The notes beneath the pieces are model-generated. The model was not told the DNA's origin and ran no database searches. It saw only the letters and a program-made list of their open reading frames with translations. Of a DNA stretch of 64,000 nt, positions 1-9,315 are shown one piece after another; within the stretch, counting starts at the first letter, position 1, and every line of letters starts with the position of its first letter. Source of the stretch: Paenibacillus_E qinlingensis_A (GTDB lineage: Bacteria; Bacillota; Bacilli; Paenibacillales; NBRC-103111); NCBI RefSeq assembly GCF_031455095.1, contig NZ_JAVDSB010000006.1, positions 62,001-126,000 of the forward strand, read 5' to 3'. Made by a program: the position numbers and the translations under genes.

Positions 1-125
1 TAAATAATTTCCGCAATCATGCATATGTATAAAGTAAATTCCCCTAATATGAGGGGAAATATTATTTGGGTATATAGATTTCTTCTTATGTTAAGACTAA
101 TAATACTTTTTATATAGAGGTGTTA

Positions 126-227
126 ATGATGAAGGTTGTATGTCCATCGTGCAAGAGAGATGTGAAAGTTAAGATGAATGGGAATGGACGTTGTATTTGT
201 GGTGCAAATATAAAAGTATTGGATTAA
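126..227 (+). CDS. 33-residue zinc-ribbon-like protein
   Basis: A short gene of 33 codons beginning with two consecutive ATG codons. A purine-rich ribosome site (TAGAGGTG, 115-122) lies just upstream. The peptide holds a CPSC pair near the N-terminus and a CxCG pair near residues 24-26, the arrangement of a minimal treble-clef or zinc-ribbon knuckle; the rest is basic. Proteins this small with one zinc knuckle occur near phage and defence-type genes, but no function is assignable. It sits upstream of the Fic gene on the same strand in the same AT-rich segment. The cysteine spacing and ribosome site argue for a real gene; the length makes it uncertain. Confidence 0.5.
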   Translation: MMKVVCPSCKRDVKVKMNGNGRCICGANIKVLD

Positions 228-344
228 TTGTATCTAATAAGTAGAATCTAAGTGTAAAAATATAAATAATTTTATACATAGAACTAGACAACACCGATTT
301 AGTGTGTAAAAATTACTTGTAAATAGTAAATCGGCGGTGAATAG

Positions 345-1569
345 ATGAGACATATACATAAGATCTTCCATGAAACTAGCGCTAGTGGATTTAATAAAAT
401 TTATGAGGAGAGATTTAACTATCATTCTAACGTGAGGTTTGGAATGCATATCAAACCTATGGATCAGTCTACTTTTTTATGAATTATATTATGTACCGAC
501 AAACAAAATGATTAGGATGATTAGTGACCTTTGCATAATTTCGAGAGAGTTTAACAATACCTTTGGAAATCTGCCGAAAGTAGCACAGAAACAATTTATT
601 ATCGAGTGTATCTCGGAGGAATTGTATAATACAAACCAGTTAGAGGGAATAAGAAGTAGTAGAGAACAAATTGTTAGAAGCACTAAGGACGTAATGTTTA
701 ATAAAAAGTCAAAGAAGAGATTCGAGAGTATGATAAAATCATACTTCCGTCTGCTCGATGATTTTGAGTTTCCTCAAACCTCAAAAGATATTAGAAAAAT
801 ATATGATGATATTACACAAGGTGAAATTGACTCGCAGGAACTTCCTGATGGGGAGATTTTTAGAAAAGAAACTACTTATATTTTTATGAAAAAATCAGGT
901 AGTGGTAAGGTTGTTCATCAAGGGATTACACCAGAATCAGAAATAATTAGTCTTACCGAGAGATTACTAAACTTCATAAATAATGATTCTGACATACCTA
1001 ATTTAATAAAAGTGGCAGTTAGCCATTATTATTTTGGTTACATACATCCTTTTTATGACGGAAACGGAAGAACTTCTAGATTTATTAGTAGTATGTACTT
1101 GTCAAAGGATCTAGGAAATATCTCTACATTATCTTTATCTAGAGGATGTAATAAGTATAAAACTAAATACCTTGAGGCTTTTGAAATTTCCAATAGTATT
1201 AGAAGCAGAGGGGAAATGAATAGTTTTATTGAAACGTTTCTAGAAATCATTATTGAAGCACTTAAGCAGATGAATACAGAATTGAAAGAAAAAAGTCTGT
1301 TGCTAAATATGGCATTGAAGAAGTTAGACGATGAGCCAAAGTTGCAGGGTTTAACGAAAAATCATAAAGATATTATGTTTGTTTTGGCCCAAAATCATTT
1401 CTTTGATTCTAGTAGTGGCCTGACTGTGAGTGACTTAGCTGAAATGTTTGAAAAGTCGGCAGTAACAATAAGGAAAATAGTTAAAGAGTTACTCGACTTC
1501 TCACTAGTGGAACAAGAAGGAGAAAGGCCGGCATATTTCTGTATTAGACATAAATACTTTGAGGAATGA
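345..1569 (+). pseudogene. Fic-family AMP transferase, frameshifted near its N-terminus
   Basis: Fic enzymes transfer AMP (or similar groups) from a nucleotide to target proteins. The main frame carries the complete core HPFYDGNGR, and upstream a TNQLEG segment that matches the (S/T)xxxE(G/N) inhibitory helix, so this should be a self-inhibited class with the helix N-terminal to the core. The C-terminus looks like a winged helix. The frame could start only at a TTG at 439, but a good start exists at ATG 345 behind GGCGGTG. That frame runs about 45 codons and stops at 480-482, inside a run of six T (473-478). Dropping one T joins the two frames without loss: ...QST then FYELYYVPTNK, typical of Fic N-termini. 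The gene is therefore either truly broken, slipping at the T run, or mis-sequenced. AT content is clearly higher than in the surrounding genes, which suggests transfer. Confidence 0.8.
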
Positions 1570-1597
1570 ACAGCTGCTTACTGAATGCAGGGCTATC

Positions 1598-1643
1598 AAA
1601 TGGCGTACGATCTCAGAAACGAGATTGTACGCCATTTTCTTTT
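1598..1643 (+). terminator. Rho-independent terminator after fic
   Basis: A 17-bp nearly perfect stem (1598-1614 with 1621-1637, loop AGAAAC) is followed by TTTTCTTTTT. It ends transcription from the Fic gene. Its symmetric A/T flanks would also let it work in the other direction. Confidence 0.8.
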
Positions 1644-2022
1644 TACTGCTTCGCAGCAACCTTGGAAGCATTAAAAATAGGGAAGGAACGATCATGATGA
1701 CCATGAGGATGCTCGCTGTTAAGAAACCGGCTTGATAGGCAGATGCCAAATGGGAAACATCCGGAGTCGTAACTTTCAACTGATTGACTATCATCCAATA
1801 ACTCGTATGTTGATCAAACCAAGTAAAAGGAATTGTCCCGACTAAAGAAATTACGATCGAGATGATGACAACAATTTTGGCACCGATACGGTCAATCATT
1901 TTCCCGATTAGGGGCCTTACAAGCAACATGCCAACCCCCTGAGGGATTAAAGATAAGGAAGCGACGATGATGGAATCATTGCGCACAGAAGGATGCGCTA
2001 AAGCTTCTAAACTTAAATAAGT
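1640..2022 (-). pseudogene. Remnant of a DHA2-type MFS drug transporter
   Basis: The minus-strand frame carries a recognisable piece of a 14-helix MFS drug exporter: SLIPQGVGMLLVRPLIGK followed by a DRIGAK loop and helix, then an abrupt jump to SHLASAYQAGFLTAS and a last helix. The intact MFS gene at 10107-11534 has the same two blocks (LLIPQGIGMLLTR and SLAHAYQVAFWW) separated by about 70 residues that are missing here. The N-terminal two thirds are absent, and an in-frame stop lies a little upstream of 2022. It is thus both truncated and internally deleted. The frame reads on through the downstream hairpin to 1504 without a natural stop. It cannot form a working transporter. Confidence 0.8.
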
Positions 2023-2325
2023 TTAAGGGCATGAAGACTGTTTTCTCATTCCGAAGTGGTTTTGGTATTGGTAAAACCCGTCATCTCCGCAGGCGCAGTG
2101 ATACCGTAGATAAAAATGCTTCACACTTTTATCGATTATGACGAATTGTTTGGCTGGATTAAGATTTCATCATCATCCCAAAACGAAGTCATTTTGAAGT
2201 AAGCCTCTACCCGATAAGATGAGAATAACGGCGGTGGAGGGAGGGAAGTGGAACGGCTGACGACCAAGTTCAGCGCGTAACGGGTATAACTAGCGCAGGT
2301 GTAACGGAGCAAGTGATTTGCCAAT
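2023..2325. other. Intergenic stretch without a convincing gene
   Basis: Between the MFS remnant and the LamG gene there is no frame with a good start, ribosome site and recognisable product. A 28-codon frame from ATG 2116 exists, with no ribosome site. Given the neighbouring remnant, this is most likely decayed coding DNA plus the promoter of the LamG gene. Confidence 0.4.
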
Positions 2326-2345
2326 AGGAGAGGAGACGATTGACA

Positions 2346-3179
2346 ATGAGAAACCCTTTTTCATTCCGAATGTCCAAGCTTACAGCCACGATGATGACAG
2401 CTATTCTGCTTTCCGCCTGCTTCAATTTTTCTTCGTCCGTACAGGCAACCTCCACCTACGACACGGCTGTACTAGCTGACAACCCCGTTGGATATTGGCC
2501 TTTATCCACCACGGTAACGACCGATCAATCCGGTAACGGTATGAACGGCACCTTTACCGGAAGCCCAACGAACACGACGATGCCGAATGGGGACGCAGCA
2601 CCGGTATTCAACGGGACGAATCAATATTTTACAATTCCGGATAACGACTATCTGGAGGTTACGCGCACAGGCATCTTGACCGTAGAAGCTTGGATGCGGC
2701 CGGATACGCTGCAATTTACGAATTATGAGAGCAGCGGCTATGTGCATTGGATGGGGAAAGGGACGTCTGGACAGCATTCTTGGGTGGCTAGAATGTACAA
2801 TCAGACAAACACCGAAAACCGTCCAAACCGCATCAGCGGGTATTCATTTAATTTGAGCGGGGGCCTAGGCGCAGGCTCCTACTTCCAGGATACGGTGACC
2901 ACCGGTCAATGGATTCACTACACTTTGGTGATAAATACCGTAAATACCAACTCCACGTACACAACAGGCTATACCAAAGTGTTCAAAAATGGCGTCCTGC
3001 GCGACCAAGATAAGCTGTCGGATTACAGCATCGTGCCTGGAAACGGCACAGCTCCAATGCGAATCGCCACGCGAGATCTCGCGTCGTACTTCCAAGGCGC
3101 AATCGGCAAAGTCGCCGTGTACGATTATGAGCTAACGCCGACCAAGCTGGCTGCGCATTACAGCGCGATGACGAACTAA
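2346..3179 (+). CDS. Secreted LamG/concanavalin-like domain protein
   Basis: About 277 residues. An N-terminal hydrophobic segment ends in LLSAC, a passable lipobox, and a VQA-T signal-peptidase I site lies about twelve residues later, so it is exported either as a lipoprotein or as a secreted protein. The rest is one LamG-like (concanavalin A-type) beta-sandwich: PVGYWPL at the start, a DQSGNG loop, the LTVEAWMRP strand, and the closing GAIGKVAVYDYELT strand. Such domains bind glycans and are common in Paenibacillus surface proteins. There is no catalytic domain, so it is a binding module on its own. ATG 2346 is preferred over TTG 2340 because AGGAG (2331-2335) then sits ten bases upstream. 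A bidirectional terminator follows. Confidence 0.8.
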   Translation: MRNPFSFRMSKLTATMMTAILLSACFNFSSSVQATSTYDTAVLADNPVGYWPLSTTVTTDQSGNGMNGTFTGSPTNTTMPNGDAAPVFNGTNQYFTIPDNDYLEVTRTGILTVEAWMRPDTLQFTNYESSGYVHWMGKGTSGQHSWVARMYNQTNTENRPNRISGYSFNLSGGLGAGSYFQDTVTTGQWIHYTLVINTVNTNSTYTTGYTKVFKNGVLRDQDKLSDYSIVPGNGTAPMRIATRDLASYFQGAIGKVAVYDYELTPTKLAAHYSAMTN

Positions 3180-3202
3180 GCTGCATCGCAGCTTAGGTAG
3201 AG

Positions 3203-3247
3203 AAAAGGACGATCCGCCGAAGCGATTCGGTGGGGATCGTCCTTTTT
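3203..3247. terminator. Bidirectional terminator between LamG gene and AraC-type regulator
   Basis: A 13-bp stem AAAAGGACGATCC (3203-3215) pairs with GGATCGTCCTTTT (3234-3246); T runs flank both sides. It separates two converging genes. Confidence 0.85.
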
Positions 3248-5514
3248 CATTGAAATCGAGCTCGCCTGAACTCGCTCGGTGTAATGCCTGTATGCTTTTT
3301 AAACATGCGGTTAAAGGAAGCAATTGTGTAATAGCCGACAAGCGTGGAGACGTCTTGGATCTTGAGGTCGGTCTTCTCCAGCAGCTCCATCGCTTTATTC
3401 ATACGAACCGTATTCACATAATCGCTAAAGTTAGTGTCTGTTTTTTCTTTGAAATAGGTGGATAAGTAAGCCCCTGTAATGTTCAACTTATCAGCTAGTA
3501 AGTCCAGCGATAGATCGCTGCCGAAATGCTCATTAACGTAATTCGTTACAAAACTGGTAATGTGGTCGGTCGCTTCTTTCTTCTGACGAATATCCGAGGC
3601 GGACTGCGTTAGGATTTCTTTGAAAAATTGCTGAAATTGCTCAAGTGTGCGGCAATTCTTGAGAATATCCGCCGGACTCCGCTTGTCATCGAGCAAGGAG
3701 ATCGGATTATGGCTGGAATAGAGCGTTTTAATAATTAAGTTGACGATTTCCTTGGCAAGGTCATGGATTTGCGCGTAGGAAGCGCCTCGTTTGACGGCGA
3801 GCTCTAACGTTTTTGAAACGATAGGAATCGTGATGGATGGGTTACCCGAAGTCAAATTCGCGGTAAATTCTTTCATATTAGCCGTTGTGAACCAGAGATC
3901 CGGAGGCAGTGTTTCCTTTTCCCGAATGATTTGGACACCTTCCCCAAGCTTCCGTTGTTTGGCTAACAGCAGCGTGTTTTCGAAAGCTTCGTTGAAAATA
4001 AAAGCATTGTCATGGACAGGGCTCACGGCAATGGTGACGGAACAATAGGAAGCATCTAGCTCAAATATTTTTTTGATATCAATTAATAGATTATCTAATA
4101 CGGAAAGCTCGGAATCGTTGGTAAAAATAATCGTCAGAATTTGATCTTTCTCAATTTGGAAGGTCAAGGCGTCTTTATAGGCCTGAATAAACTGCGATTG
4201 AACGAATTCCTTAATGTAATACGAAGCACGATTAGGATCCATGTCCATGGCGGCTAGCTGGTTGTCGATGTACATCAGCTGGTAGAGAACGATGACGTAG
4301 GGCTTATCGGAGTCAATGGATATTTTTGCGTCCTCAATATCGGTGTGAATCATTTTCACCTTATTTAAGTAGGCGTAATGCTTGAGCAAGGAATTTTTAC
4401 TTAGTAAGTCGCGGTTAATCGTTTCATTGGTTAGAAACAAATCATGCAGCTTCTGGCTAATGACATTGAACTCGCGAATTGGACTGACAAAGGGAGCACT
4501 TTGGTGACGATCCATTTGTTGAATGGAACTGATGATGGTGGTGAGCGGGTTGTTAAACCGCTTGGCAAAGAGAATGGACATGCCGACTCCGATGATAATG
4601 GAAAGGAATATCAGTCCAACCATAAACACATTTAGCTTAAAGAACTGTTCGGAAATCGTAGCGAAAGGCACGATCAACACATAGGTGTTCCCGGTCACTG
4701 ACCCCTGCTTGTAGAAATAATAATTGGTGCCTTCCAAATAATAACCGGAACTACCGGTATGCGGCTTTAAATGCAGTGGATCCTTGCGACTGGATACAGC
4801 ATACGTTGTGCCTCCAGCGTCATCTAAAATGTAGAAGTCGGAATCGGCTTGAAAATGGCTGAAGGCCTCAAACATTTGATCGCTGTCTAGCAAGGCTATG
4901 ATGGATAAGTTGTCTGTTGCGGCGCTTTTGAAAAGAACGGGATTAAAACTCCCAAAACTTCTCGTAGAGAAGCTTGTACGTTCTTGGAATTCCGCAGAAG
5001 GGTACACCCGGAAGGAGAGCGAGGATTTGCCGGTTTCCGTTGCCCAGAACTGCTCAGGATAAGTGGGGGACGTATAGAATTTGCTGAACATCATTTGCGC
5101 ATCACGGGATCCATCTTTATCAATAACGAAGTCACGGTTCGGAAAGTAGTAAATGATGTTATACAAAGAAAGCTGATTGTTCGCTAACACATTTTGCAGC
5201 TCGCGTTGCACCTGACTTGAAATAATAAAGTCGAGCTTCTCGGGGTTATTTTTGAGCGCTTCGGTATGGGTGTTGAAGTATAGGCTGACTAGAAGGCTTT
5301 TAATTAACGAAATGTTTTTCTCATAGCTGGCTACAGTCGTATCGAGATTCAGAGAGCTGTTCTTAATGATTTCTTCCCGAATGCTGCTTCGGAAGAAGGT
5401 AAAGGAGGCTACATTAAAGGATACGAGCAGCAAAATGATGATAATGAAACTGATCAATAGTCGGTAGAACAAGGACGTGCTGTATCTTTTTCTAGGGACA
5501 TAGGCGGTTTGCAT
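3247..5514 (-). CDS. Membrane-bound AraC-family regulator of a sugar ABC importer
   Basis: 755 residues. A first membrane segment (about residues 15-37), a long extracellular sensor region, a second membrane segment (about 295-317, followed by an FNNPL linker), a cytoplasmic region, and a C-terminal AraC-type double helix-turn-helix (about residues 655-755; LADKLNITGAYLSTYFKEKT and VGYYTIASFNRMFKKHTGITPSEFRR). There is no kinase or receiver domain, so signal passes within one chain. This architecture is typical of Paenibacillus regulators placed next to LplB/LplC/YtcQ-type importers, and the divergent genes are exactly that, so it probably senses an extracellular sugar or binding-protein state and activates them. 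The start is supported by AAAGGAG eight bases upstream. Confidence 0.9.
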   Translation of the reverse strand: MQTAYVPRKRYSTSLFYRLLISFIIIILLLVSFNVASFTFFRSSIREEIIKNSSLNLDTTVASYEKNISLIKSLLVSLYFNTHTEALKNNPEKLDFIISSQVQRELQNVLANNQLSLYNIIYYFPNRDFVIDKDGSRDAQMMFSKFYTSPTYPEQFWATETGKSSLSFRVYPSAEFQERTSFSTRSFGSFNPVLFKSAATDNLSIIALLDSDQMFEAFSHFQADSDFYILDDAGGTTYAVSSRKDPLHLKPHTGSSGYYLEGTNYYFYKQGSVTGNTYVLIVPFATISEQFFKLNVFMVGLIFLSIIIGVGMSILFAKRFNNPLTTIISSIQQMDRHQSAPFVSPIREFNVISQKLHDLFLTNETINRDLLSKNSLLKHYAYLNKVKMIHTDIEDAKISIDSDKPYVIVLYQLMYIDNQLAAMDMDPNRASYYIKEFVQSQFIQAYKDALTFQIEKDQILTIIFTNDSELSVLDNLLIDIKKIFELDASYCSVTIAVSPVHDNAFIFNEAFENTLLLAKQRKLGEGVQIIREKETLPPDLWFTTANMKEFTANLTSGNPSITIPIVSKTLELAVKRGASYAQIHDLAKEIVNLIIKTLYSSHNPISLLDDKRSPADILKNCRTLEQFQQFFKEILTQSASDIRQKKEATDHITSFVTNYVNEHFGSDLSLDLLADKLNITGAYLSTYFKEKTDTNFSDYVNTVRMNKAMELLEKTDLKIQDVSTLVGYYTIASFNRMFKKHTGITPSEFRRARFQ

Positions 5515-5769
5515 AGTCGTCTCCTTTCGCTAGCCAGTAGTATGTGGAAATTATAGCATGGTGAAATTTCTGGTGTGAGAAAATATTTACAATTCCTTAT
5601 ATGAATTTTTACGATTCTTATTATTATTCTCGATTTTGAGAAATTTGCGAATGAGTCGATAAGGAAGTGGATAGTCGGCACGGCATTTTTCCGATACGAT
5701 GGGCTTGTCGATACAGAGCCTCAATAACCAGAGGGCGCAACCCACATGGAGAAAAAGGAGAGATGACTA

Positions 5770-6741
5770 TTGCGTACGAACCCATCGGCCGCCACGACAC
5801 AGAAGACTGTTTCGCAAGCGAATCTCCGGTCGAAAAGAAGTACCTATCTGAAGCAGTGGAAACGAGGGAAATATTTATTTCTTCTCTTTCTGCCTACCTT
5901 GCTGTTTTATTTACTTTTCAAGTACGTTCCTATGTTCGGCTTGGTCATTTCTTTTAAAAATTACAATTTGTTTAAAGGTGTCTGGGCAAGTGAATGGGTC
6001 GGATTGAAGTATTATAAGCTGTTTTGGGAGAATCCCGACTTTTTTAAGCTTATTTACAACACGTTCATGCTCGGGGTCTACCGGCTAATCTTCGGTTTTC
6101 TTGCACCGATTCTATTGGCGCTCCTGCTAAATGAAGCAAGGCACGCGTTCTTCAAACGATTCGTACAAACGGTCAGTTATTTGCCTCATTTTATATCCAA
6201 TGTGGTGGCGGCGAGCATGGTACTTATGTTCCTTTCGCCTTCCAGCGGTATCGTTAACCACCTGATTCAAGTCTTTGGCTTTGAACCGATTAACTTCATG
6301 GTAATGCCAGATATGTTCCGCTCGGTCTATGTCATTTCGGAAATCTGGCAGCATGTCGGCTGGGAGACCATCATTTATCTAGCGGCCTTGACGTCAATTG
6401 ATCCACAGCTGTATGAAGCGGCGGAAATGGATGGCGCAAACAGATGGAAGAAGATAACGAGTGTCACGCTCCCCGGAATTACGCCGGCTATTGTGATTGT
6501 CTTTATTCTGAATGTGGGGCACGTCCTCGATATCGGGTTTGAAAAAGTGTTTCTGCTCTATAATCCTGCCATCTATGAAACGGCTGATATTATTAGCACC
6601 TATGTGTACCGGACAGGGATTGGTCAGGGCAACTACAGCTATGCGACGGCCATTGATTTGTTTACAGGGATCGTCAGTTTAGTGTTCATATACTCCGCCA
6701 ACTGGATCAGTCGAAAAACGGGCGAAACTAGCTTGTGGTAG
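5770..6741 (+). CDS. lplB: LplB-type sugar ABC transporter permease
   Basis: 323 residues, about six membrane helices, beginning LKQWKRGKYLFLLFLPTLLF, the hallmark of the LplB branch of carbohydrate (CUT1) permeases. The cytoplasmic EAA loop that docks the ATPase is clear (EAAEMDGANRWKKITSVTLP). It pairs with the next gene as a heterodimeric membrane channel. The start is TTG at 5770 behind AAAAAGGAG (nine-base spacing). No ATPase gene is encoded here; such systems use a shared MsmX-like ATPase encoded elsewhere. Expression is probably driven by the divergent AraC-type regulator. Family firm; symbol by analogy; substrate unknown (oligosaccharides or uronates are usual). Confidence 0.9.
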   Translation: MRTNPSAATTQKTVSQANLRSKRSTYLKQWKRGKYLFLLFLPTLLFYLLFKYVPMFGLVISFKNYNLFKGVWASEWVGLKYYKLFWENPDFFKLIYNTFMLGVYRLIFGFLAPILLALLLNEARHAFFKRFVQTVSYLPHFISNVVAASMVLMFLSPSSGIVNHLIQVFGFEPINFMVMPDMFRSVYVISEIWQHVGWETIIYLAALTSIDPQLYEAAEMDGANRWKKITSVTLPGITPAIVIVFILNVGHVLDIGFEKVFLLYNPAIYETADIISTYVYRTGIGQGNYSYATAIDLFTGIVSLVFIYSANWISRKTGETSLW

Positions 6742-6756
6742 AAGGGAGGTACGCTT

Positions 6757-7623
6757 ATGAAAACGAAATTTGGTGTGACAGATATGCTGATCATCCTGGT
6801 GCTGCTTGGGGTGGTCGCCGCAACGCTGTACCCCTTTGTGTATATGTTGGCCGTCTCGTTTAGCGATAGTGCTTCTATTCTAAAAGGTGAGGTTACGCTT
6901 TGGCCTAAAGGATTCAACGTGGAGATGTACAAAATCGTCTTACACGATCCGCGTATTTCCTCCGCTTATATTAATACCATTCAATATGTGCTAGTCGGCA
7001 CCTTGGTATCACTCATTATGACAGCCATGGGCGCGTTCGCGATTTCTAAAAAGGAGTTGCCGCATCACAAGCTGTTTACTCTGCTTATTGTGTTTACGAT
7101 GTTTTTCAGCGGAGGCATGATTCCTACCTTTCTCGTGGTCAAAAGCTACGGATTAGTAGATAGCTTATGGTCCATGGTGCTGCCTACGGCCGTCAGTACA
7201 TGGAATCTCATCGTGATGCGAACTTTTTTCTCTGCAATGCCCAAAGAGTTGGAAGAATCGGGTAAAATGGACGGATTAACCGATCTCGGTATTTTCTTTC
7301 GGCTCGTGCTGCCGCTTTCCAAAGCGGTGCTTGCGACCATCGGACTTTTCTATGCCGTCGGTATCTGGAATAACTTTTATTCTGCCTTACTCTACCTGCG
7401 GAATCAGGATATGTTCCCACTCCAAGTTGTTCTACGCAATATCGTCTTGCAGGGGCAAATCAACTCAGCTAACGTATCCAGCGTAGGCGGCGATAATTTG
7501 GTCGTTGATGATGCCTTGAAATTTACAACGATCCTTGTTTCCACCGTACCAATCCTCCTTGTGTATCCGTTTCTGCAAAAATACTTCGTCAAGGGGGTGA
7601 TGATTGGTTCGGTGAAAGGTTAG
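6757..7623 (+). CDS. lplC: LplC-type sugar ABC transporter permease
   Basis: 288 residues with six predicted helices; second permease of the importer, 15 bases behind the first. It has the CUT1 signature regions: PFVYMLAVSFSD after helix 1, an internal EESGKMDGLTDLGIFFRLVLP version of the EAA loop, and the typical C-terminus LLVYPFLQKYFVKGVMIGSVKG seen across LplC/YtcP proteins. AGGGAGG sits just before the ATG. Partner of the LplB-type permease and of the binding lipoprotein that follows. Confidence 0.9.
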   Translation: MKTKFGVTDMLIILVLLGVVAATLYPFVYMLAVSFSDSASILKGEVTLWPKGFNVEMYKIVLHDPRISSAYINTIQYVLVGTLVSLIMTAMGAFAISKKELPHHKLFTLLIVFTMFFSGGMIPTFLVVKSYGLVDSLWSMVLPTAVSTWNLIVMRTFFSAMPKELEESGKMDGLTDLGIFFRLVLPLSKAVLATIGLFYAVGIWNNFYSALLYLRNQDMFPLQVVLRNIVLQGQINSANVSSVGGDNLVVDDALKFTTILVSTVPILLVYPFLQKYFVKGVMIGSVKG

Positions 7624-7682
7624 TTCATATTCAGTGATAAAAAGGCAGTGGGTCTAAACAAATGAAAAGGGAGATGGGTTCT

Positions 7683-9227
7683 ATGAATAAAACAATAAAA
7701 GGGATTTCTATTTGTTTAGCTTTGGGACTATCTATGACGGCAATCGCCGGTTGTTCGACGAGTACGAACGAGACTTCGACGGCAGCGCCTGCTGCTAGTG
7801 CGGGTTCAACGGCTGCAGCTCCTGCGCAAGTGGTTAAACAAACCTTTACTGCGCTCAATTATTCAAATCCAAGCTGGCCTTACAATAAAGATAATATTGC
7901 CTGGAAATTAATCGAAGAGAGAACGGGCGTTTCCCTAAATGTGCAGCTGCCGTCCGGGAAGCTGGATGACGCGCTTAGCGTAACCATTGCTTCGGGTAAT
8001 TTGCCCGATTTGATGATGACGCAGGACAAAAAGCTAGCGGATAAGTACGGACAGCAAGGTGCGCTGGTTAATATTTTGGATTATGTAAATGACATGCCGA
8101 ATTTAAAGAAATGGATGGAAAAGTATCCGGTGGATACGCAAAACACGATTTCGTCGGATGGCAAAATGTATATGTTCCCGAATGCAGGAATCGGGGAAAC
8201 GAATCGCATGATTTGGATGTATCGCGATGATATATTTAAGAAGCTGGGGCTCTCTGAGCCGAAAACGTGGGATGAACTATACACAGCACTTAAAAAAATA
8301 AAAGAAGCTTATCCGAAGAGCTATCCGCTTTCTTTCCGGAACGGCTTGCAGCGTCTCTTGAATTTTGCTCCAGCCTTTGGCACAGGTTCGGATGTGTACT
8401 ATGATTTTGATAAAAAAGAATGGCGCTATGGTCCGTTAGAAGATAATTACAAGCAGATGATTGTGTATTTGAATAAATTTTATAAAGAAGGACTTATTCC
8501 TCCTGATTTCTTATCAGCAGATACGAAGCTTTGGCAGGACCTGATGTCGACAGAGCGAGGATTTGTCACAGTCGATTACATTGGACGAATTGATTTCTTC
8601 AATTCAGCTTTGCGCAAGGATAAAGCGGACTTTAATCTGGCTTTCATGGGAGCGCCGACCGGATTTGCAGGTGCCCCTGCCAAAAATGCGTACACGCAAT
8701 ATTTAGACGAAGGCTTCATGATCGCGACATCTTCCAAAAAAATCAAAGAGATTATGAAGTTCATGGATTTCTTCTATAGTGAAGAAGGTAAAACCTTGGC
8801 TAGCTGGGGGAAAGAAGGCGTCACGTATAAAACGGAAAATGGCAAGAAGCAGTTCATTGAGAAATTCACAGATGTAGCGGATATGAGAAAGAAAACCGGT
8901 ATTTCTACGGATGGTACTTATGCGTGGATCGATTATGATGCTCATCTGTCTCTCTCATCGCCTGAACTGCAGAAGGCATATCAGGAAGCGCCAAAATATG
9001 ATAGTCAGCAGCAGCCTCGTCCCGCGTTCACAAGCGCTGAGATGGAAACCCTCTCTCTAAGCGGGGATACGATTATGAAGAAGCGCGATGAGAACATTTC
9101 CAAATTTATCGTTGGCGAGCGTAGTCTTGATGATTGGTCGAAATATGTGAGTGACATGAAGGCGTTAGGCGTTGATAAAATTGTGGACATTTACAAAAAA
9201 GCGTATGATCGGGCTTTGAAAAAATAA
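7683..9227 (+). CDS. Sugar-binding lipoprotein of the LplA/YtcQ type
   Basis: 514 residues. The start at ATG 7683 is chosen because AAAAGGGAG lies nine bases upstream; the in-frame ATG at 7662 has no ribosome site. A signal peptide ends in the lipobox IAGC, so the mature protein is lipid-anchored at the outer face of the membrane. A Ser/Thr/Ala linker follows, then a family 1 solute-binding fold with two lobes, of the large (about 500 residue) subtype that accompanies LplB/LplC permeases. It captures the sugar and delivers it to the two permeases upstream. A strong terminator follows, closing the three-gene operon. Confidence 0.9.
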   Translation: MNKTIKGISICLALGLSMTAIAGCSTSTNETSTAAPAASAGSTAAAPAQVVKQTFTALNYSNPSWPYNKDNIAWKLIEERTGVSLNVQLPSGKLDDALSVTIASGNLPDLMMTQDKKLADKYGQQGALVNILDYVNDMPNLKKWMEKYPVDTQNTISSDGKMYMFPNAGIGETNRMIWMYRDDIFKKLGLSEPKTWDELYTALKKIKEAYPKSYPLSFRNGLQRLLNFAPAFGTGSDVYYDFDKKEWRYGPLEDNYKQMIVYLNKFYKEGLIPPDFLSADTKLWQDLMSTERGFVTVDYIGRIDFFNSALRKDKADFNLAFMGAPTGFAGAPAKNAYTQYLDEGFMIATSSKKIKEIMKFMDFFYSEEGKTLASWGKEGVTYKTENGKKQFIEKFTDVADMRKKTGISTDGTYAWIDYDAHLSLSSPELQKAYQEAPKYDSQQQPRPAFTSAEMETLSLSGDTIMKKRDENISKFIVGERSLDDWSKYVSDMKALGVDKIVDIYKKAYDRALKK

Positions 9228-9257
9228 GTCGGAAGCTCCCCCAAATAGAATAAACGC

Positions 9258-9295
9258 AAAGAAACGCCGTTTCGTAAAAAGAACGGCGTTTCTTT
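9258..9295. terminator. Bidirectional terminator after the sugar importer operon
   Basis: Stem AAAGAAACGCCGTT (9258-9271) pairs perfectly with AACGGCGTTTCTTT (9282-9295). It lies between the binding-protein gene and the converging TetR gene, and serves both. Confidence 0.85.
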
Positions 9296-9315
9296 GTGGA
9301 CTTTGTAAGTGACTC

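Noticed and set aside
2023..2325. Small frame from ATG 2116 (28 codons) and another from about 2031.
   Set aside because: No ribosome site, no recognisable product and a location beside a decayed gene.
5667..5957. 96-codon frame upstream of and overlapping the LplB-type gene.
   Set aside because: Overlaps the permease in another frame and lacks hydrophobic or known motifs; the TTG start of the permease has the ribosome site.
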